Assembly (NCBI RefSeq): GCF_007752535.1
Contig: NZ_CP036426.1
Span: forward strand, 6,076,001 to 6,140,000
DNA from: Tautonia plasticadhaerens
GTDB lineage: Bacteria; Planctomycetota; Planctomycetia; Isosphaerales; Isosphaeraceae
Direction: 5' to 3'
Length of the DNA: 64,000 nucleotides
A program made the position numbers and the translations under genes. Shown one piece after another: positions 25,298-33,809 of this stretch; the first letter of the stretch is position 1, and each line of letters opens with the position of its first letter. The notes beneath the pieces are model-generated. The model worked only from the letters and a program-made list of their open reading frames with translations, was not told where the DNA came from and did no database searches.

Positions 25298-25970
25298 GCC
25301 CGAGCGGACCGAGGACCCGAGGACCCCGGCCGTCGAGATCCCGGTCGCCCTCGTCCGAGACTACCAGCAGATCAATCGAGAGCTGATCCGCGCCCTCGAC
25401 CTCGGCCTGCCCCGGATCCGGCTGGTCGACGTCGAGGGGCAGCGGTTGCTGGCCTTCGGGCTCCGGGGCCCATGGCGGGCGACGATCGAGGTAGTCGGCA
25501 ACGCCGGCCCCGAACTCGCCGCCGACCTCGACGCCGAGGGGGTGACGGTCCTCTGCACCGGCTCGGCCGGCGACGGCGCCGGCCGGGGCCTCCGGGCCGG
25601 TCGCCTGGCCATCTGCCGGGACGCCGGGGACGCCGTCGGGGCCGGGATGACCGGCGGCTCGATCCTCGTCGCCGGCCGGGCCGGTCATCGGGCCGGGCTC
25701 AGGCTCCGCGGCGGGACGTTGTTGATCCTCGGCCCGGCCGGACGCCTCATGGCCGACCGACAGGAGGGCGGGATCGTGATCGCCGACCCTCGTTCGTCCC
25801 AGGGGCCGGGCGGCCGGGCCGGGGGCGGCGGCGGTCGAATCGACCTCCGGGCTCGGCGGGACGACCGGTCCGACCTCGACGTCCCCGATGTCGATCCCGA
25901 TCCCGATGCCCTGGTCGCCTCGATGACCGCGATCGCCGAGGCGCTCTCCGACGCAGCCGGCGACCCGTGA
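25284..25970 (+). CDS. Stand-alone GXGXG-motif protein (glutamate-synthase C-terminal/FwdC-like)
   Basis: The 228-residue protein contains a repetitive Gly-rich right-handed helix region (GRGLRAGRLAICRDAGD, GAGMTGGSILVAGRAGH, RLRGGTLLILGPAG). These match the GXGXG repeats found in the C-terminal domain of glutamate synthase and in formylmethanofuran dehydrogenase subunit C (FhcC/FwdC). It is far shorter than glutamate synthase and no partner subunits are nearby. A C-terminal acidic tail of Asp/Pro repeats follows. It overlaps the upstream HEAT-like gene by 14 bp. Its enzymatic role, if any, is unknown. Confidence 0.65.
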   Translation: MTHPEPERTEDPRTPAVEIPVALVRDYQQINRELIRALDLGLPRIRLVDVEGQRLLAFGLRGPWRATIEVVGNAGPELAADLDAEGVTVLCTGSAGDGAGRGLRAGRLAICRDAGDAVGAGMTGGSILVAGRAGHRAGLRLRGGTLLILGPAGRLMADRQEGGIVIADPRSSQGPGGRAGGGGGRIDLRARRDDRSDLDVPDVDPDPDALVASMTAIAEALSDAAGDP

Positions 25971-25972
25971 TT

Positions 25973-25990
25973 CATCCCCGACCGGGGATG
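25973..25990 (+). terminator. Hairpin just after the GXGXG gene
   Basis: CATCCCC (25973-25979) and GGGGATG (25984-25990) form a perfect 7-bp stem with a GACC loop, two bases after the stop codon. No U-tract follows; it may be a weak or Rho-aided terminator, or an mRNA 3' structure. Confidence 0.4.
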
Positions 25991-26030
25991 GGTCCGATCG
26001 TGGCGGTGGCGCGGCCCGGACGCATCAACT

Positions 26031-26035
26031 GGAGG
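26031..26035 (+). promoter_or_regulatory. Strong ribosome binding site before a TTG start
   Basis: GGAGG five bases before TTG at 26041. It favours the TTG over the GTG at 26077 as the start of the lipoprotein gene. Confidence 0.5.
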
Positions 26036-26040
26036 GGGGA

Positions 26041-26469
26041 TTGTTGAAGATCGCCCATGGCGCGGGCAGAATATCGGTGAGGCGATTGCTCGTCGCGATC
26101 CTGCTCGCCACAGCGGGTTGCGCCGAGGAGGCGGGCCCCGAGCCGATGCCGACGGCACCGGTGGACGGCCTCGTGCTCCTGTCGGGCCGTCCCCTGCCGG
26201 GAGGGTGGCTGGAATTCCTCCCGGTCGAGGGCACGGTCGGCCGCCTCCGATCGGCCCGGATCGGGCCCGACGGGTCGTTCCGGGCCGAGGGCGTGGCCGA
26301 GGGGACCGTGGCCGTCCGGGTGGCGGGGGCGGCATTGCCGCCGCCATACGCCGCCCTGCTGGGTCAGGTCTTCCTGATCCGACGTGACGTCCCCCCCGGG
26401 GGGGCGACCGGCCTGGTCATCGACCTCGACCGGGAGTACCGGTCGACGGCCGCCGACCCGCCCCGCTGA
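26041..26469 (+). CDS. Small lipoprotein with carboxypeptidase-regulatory-like fold
   Basis: The protein has 142 residues if translated from TTG 26041, or 130 from GTG 26077. The signal sequence RRLLVAILLATAGC ends in a lipobox cysteine. The mature part resembles the beta-sandwich seen in planctomycete carboxypeptidase-regulatory-like lipoproteins (VDGLVLLSGRPLPGGWLEFLPVEG, ARIGPDGSFRAEGVAEGTVAVRV). These are abundant in the phylum and have no known role. The strong GGAGG supports TTG, while the shorter form gives the more typical lipoprotein head. It lies 28 bp before recJ. Confidence 0.65.
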   Translation: MLKIAHGAGRISVRRLLVAILLATAGCAEEAGPEPMPTAPVDGLVLLSGRPLPGGWLEFLPVEGTVGRLRSARIGPDGSFRAEGVAEGTVAVRVAGAALPPPYAALLGQVFLIRRDVPPGGATGLVIDLDREYRSTAADPPR

Positions 26470-26497
26470 ACCCTTCTCCCGGCCGACGGAGGCGAGG

Positions 26498-28267
26498 ATG
26501 ACATCCCACCGCTGGCACCTCCGGCCCAGCGACCCCTCCCGGGTGGCCTGGCTCGGATCGGAGGCGCGGATCCCGCCGCTCGTCGCCCAGATCCTGCTGC
26601 ACCGGGGGATCGACGATCCGGCCAAGGCCCGGGAGTTCATCGAGGTCCGTCGCCGGAGCCTCCACGACCCGGAGCTGCTCCCCGGCGCGGTCGATGCCGC
26701 CGATCGGATCGTCCGGGCCGTCCGGGACGGGCGGAAGATCATCATCTACGGCGACTACGACGTGGACGGCGTCTGCGGGACGAGCATACTCTGGTCCTGC
26801 CTCCGGCTCGCCGGGGCGAGGTCGACCGAGTACTACATCCCCCGTCGGGTCGAGGAGGGGTACGGCCTCAATGCCGAGGCGCTCAGGAAGCTCGCCATCG
26901 AGCACAAGGCCGAGGTGGTCGTCACGGTCGACTGCGGGATCACGTCGGTGAAGGAGGCGGCGATCGCCCGGGAATTGGGCCTGGAGCTGATCGTCACCGA
27001 CCACCACACGATCGGCCCGGAGCTTCCCGGGGCGGCCGCCCTGGTCCATCCCCGTCTCCCCGGCGGGGCGTATCCGTTCGGCGAGCTTTGCGGGGCGGGG
27101 GTGGCGTTCAAGCTGGCCTGGCAGGTCTGCAAGAGCTTCGGGGACGGCAAGAAGGCCTCGCCGCACCTGAGGGACTTCCTGCTCGGGGCCTTCGGCCTGG
27201 TGGCGCTGGCGACGATCGCCGACATGGTGCCGCTGGAGGACGAGAATCGGATCTTCGTCCGACACGGCCTGGAGTCGATCCACGCCGACCCGTCGACCGG
27301 CCTGAATGCCCTGATGCGGGTGTCGAATTGCCTGGGCAAGCGGAAGCTGACGACCGGGAACGTGGGCTTCGGGCTGGCGCCGAGGATCAACGCGGCGGGG
27401 AGGCTCGAATGCGCAATGCTCGCCGTCGAGATGCTCACGACGGCCGACCCGGGCCGGGCGGAGAACATCGCCGAGCGGCTCGACGCCTGCAATCGGCAGC
27501 GGCAGGAGATCGAGCGGACGATCGTGGCCGAGGCGAGGCAGATGGTCGAAGCCTCCGGGGGGCTCGGCGAGCGGGGGGCGGTGGTCGTCGGTCACACCGA
27601 GTGGCACCCGGGGGTCATCGGCATCGTCGCCGGCCGCCTGGCGGAGTCCTTCCACCGGCCGAGCATCGTGATGGCCTTGCGTGACGACCTGTGCCAGGGC
27701 TCCGGCCGGTCGATCGCCGGGTTCGACCTCTACGAGGCGATCCGGAGCTGCTCCGACGGCCTGCTCGGCTTCGGCGGCCACCGCGCGGCGGCGGGCCTCC
27801 GGATGCGGCCGGACCACTTCGCCGCGTTCGCCGAGCGATTCGAGGCCCATTGCCGGGAGATCCTCACCGAGGAGCAGAAGCAACGCCGCCTGGACATCGA
27901 CGCCGAGGTCCGCCTCGCCGAGTTGAGCCTGCCGGTCGTCGAATGGATCGAGTCGCTCGAGCCCTACGGGATCGGCAACCCCCGCCCGGTCTTCTCGGCC
28001 GAGGGGGTCCGGGTCATCGGCGAGCCGAGGGTCGTGGGGGAGGGCAAGAAGCACGTGCAGCTCCGGCTCTCCCAGAACGGGACGGCCGTGAAGGCGATCG
28101 CCTGGAACATGGCCGATCGACTGGGGTCGCTGGGCCCCGGGACCGACTGCGCGGTCGCCTTCTTGCCCTCGGTGAATGAGTGGAACGGTCGTCGCGAGGT
28201 CCAGCTCGAGATCCGGGACGTGCAGATCTCCTCGAGCGGAGGTGCCCATCATGCCCGATCCGCATGA
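26498..28267 (+). CDS. recJ: Single-stranded-DNA 5'-3' exonuclease RecJ
   Basis: RecJ resects 5' ends in RecF-pathway recombination and mismatch repair. The 589-residue protein has the DHH motifs YGDYDVDGVCGTSIL, TVDCGITS and VTDHHTIG (metal-binding Asp/His), a linker, and the DHHA1 motif FGGHRAAAGLRM, then the RecJ OB region (EPYGIGNPRPVF). ATG 26498 has a good GGAGGCGAGG just upstream. Its stop overlaps the pcm start by 17 bp, so they form a coupled pair. Length and motif order are normal for the family. Confidence 0.95.
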   Translation: MTSHRWHLRPSDPSRVAWLGSEARIPPLVAQILLHRGIDDPAKAREFIEVRRRSLHDPELLPGAVDAADRIVRAVRDGRKIIIYGDYDVDGVCGTSILWSCLRLAGARSTEYYIPRRVEEGYGLNAEALRKLAIEHKAEVVVTVDCGITSVKEAAIARELGLELIVTDHHTIGPELPGAAALVHPRLPGGAYPFGELCGAGVAFKLAWQVCKSFGDGKKASPHLRDFLLGAFGLVALATIADMVPLEDENRIFVRHGLESIHADPSTGLNALMRVSNCLGKRKLTTGNVGFGLAPRINAAGRLECAMLAVEMLTTADPGRAENIAERLDACNRQRQEIERTIVAEARQMVEASGGLGERGAVVVGHTEWHPGVIGIVAGRLAESFHRPSIVMALRDDLCQGSGRSIAGFDLYEAIRSCSDGLLGFGGHRAAAGLRMRPDHFAAFAERFEAHCREILTEEQKQRRLDIDAEVRLAELSLPVVEWIESLEPYGIGNPRPVFSAEGVRVIGEPRVVGEGKKHVQLRLSQNGTAVKAIAWNMADRLGSLGPGTDCAVAFLPSVNEWNGRREVQLEIRDVQISSSGGAHHARSA

Positions 28268-28916
28268 CCATCCCGCCGAGGAGCTTTGCCGACAGCTCCG
28301 GGCCCGAGGGATCCATGACGACCGCGTCCTGGGTGCGATCGCCTCGGTCCCCCGGGACCGGTTCGTCCCCGCCTCCCGGCGAGACGCCGCCTGGGAGGAC
28401 CGGGCCTTGCCGATCGGCTGCGACCAGACGATCAGCCAGCCGTTCATGGTCGCCTTGATGACGCAGGAGCTGGGCCTTCGGGGGGACGAGCGGGTGCTGG
28501 AGATCGGCACCGGGAGCGGCTACCAGACGGCGATCCTCTCGGCCCTGGCCCGCGCCGTGTTCACGGTGGAGCGCCTCGAGCCGCTCTCCCGGGACGCCCG
28601 GGGGTTGCTGGAGGGGTCGATCGGCTGCCGGAACGTGCATTTCCTCGTCGGCGACGGCACGCTCGGCTGGCCCGAGGCCGCCCCGTACGACCGGATCCTG
28701 GTGACGGCCGCCGCCCCGGAATTGCCCTCTCTCCTGTTCGAGCAGCTCGGCGAGGGCGGGAGACTCGTCGTGCCGATCGGCTCGGAGCAATCGCAGCAGC
28801 TGTACGTCGTCGAGCGGCGCGGGGGCGAGCCGGTCGAACACGCGTCGGTGACCTGCCGGTTCGTGCCGCTGGTCGGCGAACGAGGGTGGGACGGCCACCC
28901 CCGAGGGCCGGGCTGA
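28251..28916 (+). CDS. pcm: Protein-L-isoaspartate O-methyltransferase
   Basis: Pcm methylates isoaspartyl residues in damaged proteins with S-adenosylmethionine. The 221-residue protein has the family head RVLGAIASVPRDRFVP, the loop YGxQTISQP-like (PIGCDQTISQPFMVALM), SAM motif I VLEIGTGSGYQTAIL, and motif II/III features (APYDRILVTAAAPELP, GGRLVVPIG). ATG 28251 follows a GGAGG. It overlaps recJ, an association suggestive of stress-repair co-regulation but not a known operon. Confidence 0.93.
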   Translation: MPDPHDHPAEELCRQLRARGIHDDRVLGAIASVPRDRFVPASRRDAAWEDRALPIGCDQTISQPFMVALMTQELGLRGDERVLEIGTGSGYQTAILSALARAVFTVERLEPLSRDARGLLEGSIGCRNVHFLVGDGTLGWPEAAPYDRILVTAAAPELPSLLFEQLGEGGRLVVPIGSEQSQQLYVVERRGGEPVEHASVTCRFVPLVGERGWDGHPRGPG

Positions 28917-28960
28917 GCCCGGCATTCGGAGATCGCGCCCCCGATCGGCCGCGAACCGCC

Positions 28961-28966
28961 TATAAT
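28961..28966 (+). promoter_or_regulatory. Consensus -10 (TATAAT) of the MBL-fold gene
   Basis: An exact TATAAT, 82 bp before the MBL gene start. No -35 match at 16-18 bp, so it may depend on an activator. Confidence 0.4.
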
Positions 28967-29048
28967 GGGCCCCGTGACGACACCGGCAGCATGCCCCGGC
29001 GCCCGGGGGGCGCGGCGGTTCGTCAAACCCAGGGCGAGCGATTCTGTC

Positions 29049-29831
29049 ATGGTCGAGCGACGATACCTGTTCCCCGGAGTCATCGAGCTGAACGTCCAGG
29101 CCCGCCGGCGGCTGGGCGTGAACATCTACCTGATCGACGGCGGGTCGGAGTACCTCCTGATCGACGTCGGCTTCCTCGACGAACTGGGGGACGTTCTCGA
29201 GCTGATCCGCCAGATGAACTACAGCCTCTCGGCCTGCAAGATGATCGTCGCCACCCACGCCGACGCCGACCACACCCAGGGGCTGGCCCGGGCGAGGGAG
29301 GTGCTCAAGTGCCCCGTGGCGGCGCACCCGAAGTCGGTCGCCCTGCTGGAGACCGGCGACGAGATCGCCACCTTCTCCCGGATCGACGCCCAGAACATCC
29401 ACATCCCGATGCCCCCTTGCAAGGTGGACACGACCGTCGACGAGGGGGACGTGCTGAAGGTCGGCGACCGGTCGCTGCAGGTCTGGAGCACCCCGGGGCA
29501 CACCGCCGGGCAGCTCTCCTTCCGGATGGGGGAGTTGCTGTTCTCGGGCGACAACATCTTCCGGGACGGCAGCGTCGGGGTAATCGACGCGCACCACGGG
29601 TCGAATCTCACGGACTTCGCCGCCAGCCTGAGGCGGATCCGGGACGCCGACGTCGAGTTCCTGCTCCCCTCCCACGGGCCGATCTTCCGCAAGGACCGCG
29701 CCCTAATCGACGCGACGATCGCGAGGCTGGAGACCTACATGCACCTGGCCGACTTCGGCACCTGCGCCATCGACTGGCCCCTGCTGGATCAGTGGGAGGA
29801 GGAGCTGGCCTCGGGCAAGCTCCCCGTCTGA
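29049..29831 (+). CDS. Metallo-beta-lactamase-fold hydrolase with altered metal motif
   Basis: The 260-residue cytoplasmic protein has the MBL fold: ATHADADHTQG (69-79), TPGHTAGQLSF, FSGDNIF and LPSHGPIF supply the metal ligands. The canonical HxHxDH reads His70-Ala-Asp72-Ala-Asp74-His75, so the second histidine is Asp. Glyoxalase-II-like hydrolases and others share the fold; the substrate is unknown. ATG 29049 was chosen because the upstream extension to 28965 covers the promoter. It appears to be a single-gene unit. Confidence 0.8.
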   Translation: MVERRYLFPGVIELNVQARRRLGVNIYLIDGGSEYLLIDVGFLDELGDVLELIRQMNYSLSACKMIVATHADADHTQGLARAREVLKCPVAAHPKSVALLETGDEIATFSRIDAQNIHIPMPPCKVDTTVDEGDVLKVGDRSLQVWSTPGHTAGQLSFRMGELLFSGDNIFRDGSVGVIDAHHGSNLTDFAASLRRIRDADVEFLLPSHGPIFRKDRALIDATIARLETYMHLADFGTCAIDWPLLDQWEEELASGKLPV

Positions 29832-30053
29832 TCCTCCCGGTGCCGTCCGGATGGGGTGACATCGCGGGCCGACGCTACCGAATCTGTCGCTGGGTGTTCA
29901 ATAGGAGGTCCGAGCGTGATTGGATCTCGAACGGGCAGGCCGACTCCGGTGATCCATCGATCCTGATCGGCCCGCGAGTGTCCCGGGACGCCCCGGGGGC
30001 GGGCCCGACGGGCCGAGCGACCGGGTCCGGCCGGATCCTGGGAGAAGACGCAG

Positions 30054-30794
30054 ATGAACGCGACCCGAAGAATGACGATCGCCCTCGGCATCGTCGCCCT
30101 CCTGGCCGCCCCGGCGGCCGCCCAGCGCGGCGGTGGCCAGGGCCAGGGGCGGTTCGGCCAGGGCATGAGGATGGGGATGCCGGGCGGCTTGGCCCAGCTG
30201 GCGATGGCCCCCCCCGTGCAGGAAGAACTCGCCCTGAGCGACGACCAGATCGCGAAGATCGAACCGATCGGCGAGCAGCTCCGTTCGGACATGATGAGCC
30301 GGATGCAGGAGATGCGCGATCAGCTCGGCGACCTCGCCCCCGAGGCACGCCGCGACCGGTTCGAGCAGATGTCCCGGGAACTGAACGCCGCGGCGAAGGT
30401 CCGCCTCGAAGCGGTGCTGAAGCCGGAGCAGCTCGACCGTCTGGTCCAGATCGAGCTCCAGCAGCAGGGAGTCCAGGCGTTCTCCGAGCCCGCTGTGGTC
30501 GAGACGCTGAAGCTGACCGACGACCAGAAGGCCGAGATCGACGGGCTCCTGGAGACCTACCGCACCGAGGTCCGCGAGGCGTTCGAGGCCGCCCGAGGGT
30601 CCGAGGACCGCGGGGCCGTGATGCGGGAGCTGGTCGAGCTGCGTCAATCCAGCATGGACGCGGCGATGGCCGTGTTGACCGACGACCAGAAGGCCTCATG
30701 GGAGGAGCTGACCGGTGAGCCCTTCCAGATGGGCCCCGGCTTCGGACCCGGCGGCGGCCGTGGCGGGCCCGGCGGCGGCCGCCCGAACGACTGA
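30054..30794 (+). CDS. Spy/CpxP-like LTxxQ periplasmic protein
   Basis: The 246-residue protein has a signal peptide (MTIALGIVALLAAPAAAQ), then a Gly/Met/Gln-rich linker. Repeated helical segments carry LTxxQ-like motifs (LALSDDQIAKI, LKPEQLDRL, LKLTDDQKAEI, LTDDQKASWEEL). In Spy/CpxP these form a chaperone-like cradle in the periplasm; planctomycetes have many such proteins of unknown role. The tail is a Gly/Arg/Pro-rich string. Convergent with the cytochrome gene across a strong hairpin. Confidence 0.75.
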   Translation: MNATRRMTIALGIVALLAAPAAAQRGGGQGQGRFGQGMRMGMPGGLAQLAMAPPVQEELALSDDQIAKIEPIGEQLRSDMMSRMQEMRDQLGDLAPEARRDRFEQMSRELNAAAKVRLEAVLKPEQLDRLVQIELQQQGVQAFSEPAVVETLKLTDDQKAEIDGLLETYRTEVREAFEAARGSEDRGAVMRELVELRQSSMDAAMAVLTDDQKASWEELTGEPFQMGPGFGPGGGRGGPGGGRPND

Positions 30795-30808
30795 TCGGGC
30801 CGACCGTC

Positions 30809-30853
30809 GGGACCGGGTGCCCGCCCCCGGACGGACCGGGCACCCGGGGTCCC
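30809..30853. terminator. Bidirectional terminator between convergent genes
   Basis: CCGGGTGCCCG (30813-30823) and CGGGCACCCGG (30837-30847) form a perfect 11-bp stem with a 13-base loop, extended by GGGAC/GTCCC. It lies 15-20 bp from the stops of both converging genes. No U-tract, as usual for GC-rich hairpins here. Confidence 0.6.
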
Positions 30854-30867
30854 GCCCGGGCCGCGCG

Positions 30868-33636
30868 TCAGGGATCCGGCGTGATCTCGACCCGGATCCG
30901 AACGGCCCATTGGCCCTCCTCGACCCGGCTTCCCCGGACGAGGAGGGCCGCGTCACTCCCGTCTCCGCCCACCGATCGGACGATCATCCCGCCCCCGAGC
31001 ACGTCCTCGACCCGGACGGTCGCGCCCTCGACCCGGACGAGCCCCGGACGAGTCCCCTTGGCCAGGGGCCCGTCCCCGACGAGGACGACGGGGAGGAGGT
31101 CGTCCGGGGTCCCGACCACCTCGACCGATCGCTCCCAGCCATCGGGCCGAGGCCGGAGGCGCTCGGACACCTCGACCGGGACGTCCCCGGGGGCCTCCAG
31201 CTCATAGACCAGGCGGACGCCGTCCGGCTCAAACCGCAGTTCGGCGAACGAGCCGAAGCGGCCCCGATCCTCCCGGGGCGGCACGATCGCCCCCGCCCCG
31301 TCCTCGAAGACCACGGGGGGATTCGACCGGGTGGAGACCCAGAGACGCCTGCCTTCCGGGTGCCATTCCCAGAGCCGCCCCCGCTTGGTCCGGGAGAGGA
31401 ACCCGCCGTCCCACCAGCGGATCCAGGCGAGGCGATCGGCGTCGAAGAGCAGCGAGCTCCCGTTCCGGAGGCCGACGACCAGGCCCCGGGGGTAGTGCGT
31501 GGACGGGGTGTCGTCGGGGACGATCATGTCCCGGACGACGAGGTCGCGGTCCTCGGGAGGGACCAGGAATTGCCGGGTGGCCATCGAGGTCCGCTCGGCG
31601 AGCCGGTCATCTCCCAGGGCCTCCCAGATCGCGCCGAGCTGCTCGTCGACCGTGCCGTGGATGCCAGGGGCGGGCGTAAGGAACTGCGGCATCGGCGTGC
31701 CGGGGATGATCCGCTGGGGATCCCCGAGCCATCGGTCGTAATACGGGCGGGTCATGCGTCGATGGGCCAGCCCGAGATCGGGTCCGAGCGTCTCCGCCTC
31801 CCCCCCCGGCGGGATCCGTCCGCCGACCACGTGGCAGGAGACGCAGCCGAACCCCTCCCGGCCGAGCAGGGTCAAGCCCACCTCGCCTCCCAGGGACGGG
31901 GGCTCGTGATCGGCGGGCCGGGCGCCCTCGACCCGGTCGTGATTCCTGAAGTAGGAGGCGATCGCGTCGGCCTCTCCCGGCTCGAAGGCGTAGCGGGGCA
32001 TTCGCATCGAGAGCCAGGGCCTCGCGACCGGCGCCTCCCCGGTCAGGGCCAGGTCGAGGTACTCGGGCCTGAGCTTCCCGCCGACCGAGGAGAGGTCGGG
32101 GGGGGTCAGCGTGCCTTTCAGCGCATTCAGCTCGCGGTCCTCTCCGAGCAGGAGGGCGAGCCGGGATCCGAGCGCCTCGCCGCCCGAGCCGTCCCGGGAA
32201 TGGCAGCCGAGGCAGTTTCGCCGTCGGAGGTGGTCCTCCGCGAGGGTCGAGGCCGGGATCGGGACGGGACGATCGGGGATCTCGGCGACGAAGGCCCGCA
32301 GCCGCTCCCGTTCCTCGTTGTTCAGCCCGAATCGGGGCGTCCGGGGGGGAGGTTCGTCGGCGAGGCAGCCGGCAGCCGGGTCCGAGGTATGGGAGAGGGC
32401 CCCGATCCCGATCGGCGGGCGAAGGCCCGGGATCTCGTGGCAGGAAGTGCAGCCGATCGACTCGGCCAGGGCCCGGCCCCGGTCAGGATCACCGGGATTC
32501 GAGAGCGTCGACCCGGCGTCCGGTGCCGGAACCTCTCCTTCGGTGAGGTAAGCGGCGAGGTGGGCTGCCGCGTCGGGGGTGAGGCCTAGGGAAGGGCGGT
32601 GGCGTCCCGGGTCGTTCCGGCCCGACCCGCCGAGATAGGAGGAAACGGCCTCCCTCGATCGCTTGAGTCCCAGCCCACCGAGGTCCGGGGCCGTTCGGAC
32701 GTGTCTGGTCTCGTCGGCGTCTCCCCGGGTATGGCAGGCGAGGCAACCGGCGGAGCGGAACAGGAGCCGACCCCGGCCCGGATCGGCGACGTTCAGCGCC
32801 ATCTGCCCCTCGAGATCCGGGCGGGCCTCGGGCCCGGAGACGGAGCCGAGGAAGGCGGCGAGGTCGGCGGCCTGGGCCCGGTCGAGCCCGAAACCGGGCA
32901 TCGGGGTCCCGGGGCGGGCCGCCGGAGGGTCGACCAGCCAACCCCGGATCCAGTCGGCCCGGAGGTCCGTTGAGGAGTCGAGCGTGGGCCCGAACGCGCG
33001 GTGCCCCGGCATTCCCAGCACCTCGTGACAGCTCGCGCAGCCGAGACGATCCGCCAGTCGCCTCCCCTGCTCGAACCGGTCGACCGGCGGCCTTAACGAT
33101 GCCTCGTGGAACAGGAGATGGGCGGGCACGTGCTCGGTGGCGAAGTCGGGTCCCTCCCAGTCGAGCAAGATGCGTGCATTCCCGCGTTCGTGTGCGGATT
33201 CCAGGCGGATCTTGGCCAGCCCGGGTCGAAGCTCGACCGTGCCGGAGGGGTCCGTCCCCTCCCCCGCGGTCACGACCGGACGCCCGTCGATGAGCAGGCG
33301 GGCCCGTCCCCCTGTCGAGAGTTGGAAGCGATGGGGCCCAGGGTTCCGGATCAGCACCCAGCCGTCCCAGGTGGCCGAGAAGGAGTGGGATGACAGGCGA
33401 GGGTCGGGCACGCCGCCTCCCCAGTCGTGCACCAGATCCCGATCGACCCGCCTCAGGACCGTCGGCACATCCCCGGGTCCTTCGTCGGTCGGGCGGAACT
33501 CGGCCACGAGGCCGGGGAGGAGCTGCTCGGGATCGGGTGGCTCGTCTCCCCCCATCGCCGGTGTGGCAAGCAGTGCGGTCGCCAGGAGTACGAGCAGCGA
33601 CCCGATCGGTGAACGACGAGAGGGTGTCCGTTGCAT
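30868..33636 (-). CDS. Exported pentahaem c-type cytochrome with PA14 domain
   Basis: The 922-residue protein has a signal peptide (SLLVLLATALLATPAMG), a PA14-like domain (about 45-175; FSATWDGWVLIRNPGPHRFQLSTGG) and five CxxCH haem sites at 200-204 (CASCH), 298-302 (CLACH), 395-399 (CTSCH), 474-478 (CLGCH) and 597-601 (CVSCH). A C-terminal beta-rich domain (about 690-922) follows. Each haem is followed by PMPxF or MPRY-type Met candidates. This layout is typical of planctomycete multi-haem proteins that pair carbohydrate-binding with redox domains, of unproven function. ATG 33636 is chosen for the signal peptide. Confidence 0.85.
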   Translation of the reverse strand: MQRTPSRRSPIGSLLVLLATALLATPAMGGDEPPDPEQLLPGLVAEFRPTDEGPGDVPTVLRRVDRDLVHDWGGGVPDPRLSSHSFSATWDGWVLIRNPGPHRFQLSTGGRARLLIDGRPVVTAGEGTDPSGTVELRPGLAKIRLESAHERGNARILLDWEGPDFATEHVPAHLLFHEASLRPPVDRFEQGRRLADRLGCASCHEVLGMPGHRAFGPTLDSSTDLRADWIRGWLVDPPAARPGTPMPGFGLDRAQAADLAAFLGSVSGPEARPDLEGQMALNVADPGRGRLLFRSAGCLACHTRGDADETRHVRTAPDLGGLGLKRSREAVSSYLGGSGRNDPGRHRPSLGLTPDAAAHLAAYLTEGEVPAPDAGSTLSNPGDPDRGRALAESIGCTSCHEIPGLRPPIGIGALSHTSDPAAGCLADEPPPRTPRFGLNNEERERLRAFVAEIPDRPVPIPASTLAEDHLRRRNCLGCHSRDGSGGEALGSRLALLLGEDRELNALKGTLTPPDLSSVGGKLRPEYLDLALTGEAPVARPWLSMRMPRYAFEPGEADAIASYFRNHDRVEGARPADHEPPSLGGEVGLTLLGREGFGCVSCHVVGGRIPPGGEAETLGPDLGLAHRRMTRPYYDRWLGDPQRIIPGTPMPQFLTPAPGIHGTVDEQLGAIWEALGDDRLAERTSMATRQFLVPPEDRDLVVRDMIVPDDTPSTHYPRGLVVGLRNGSSLLFDADRLAWIRWWDGGFLSRTKRGRLWEWHPEGRRLWVSTRSNPPVVFEDGAGAIVPPREDRGRFGSFAELRFEPDGVRLVYELEAPGDVPVEVSERLRPRPDGWERSVEVVGTPDDLLPVVLVGDGPLAKGTRPGLVRVEGATVRVEDVLGGGMIVRSVGGDGSDAALLVRGSRVEEGQWAVRIRVEITPDP

Positions 33637-33682
33637 GTCGATCCGTAGTCCGCGTCCGAGGTGATGGCCCGATCCGGACGCG

Positions 33683-33712
33683 AGTCTAGGGGGCACGGCG
33701 GATGCGATGCAA
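33683..33712 (-). promoter_or_regulatory. Weak promoter of the cytochrome gene
   Basis: The minus strand reads TTGCAT (33712-33707), an 18-bp spacer and TAGACT (33688-33683), 47 bp before the ATG. Confidence 0.3.
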
Positions 33713-33731
33713 GCCGGACGTGAACGACGAC

Positions 33732-33764
33732 GAGGCCGCCCGGTCGGTCGGACCGGGCGGCCTC
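33732..33764 (-). terminator. Terminator of the polysaccharide-export gene
   Basis: GAGGCCGCCCGGTC and GACCGGGCGGCCTC form a perfect 14-bp stem with a five-base loop, 45 bp beyond the stop at 33810 on the minus strand. One of the strongest hairpins in the window. Confidence 0.65.
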
Positions 33765-33809
33765 GGCGGGTTAGTGTGGATCGAGCGAGTCGAGCCGGGA
33801 CGACTCGGC

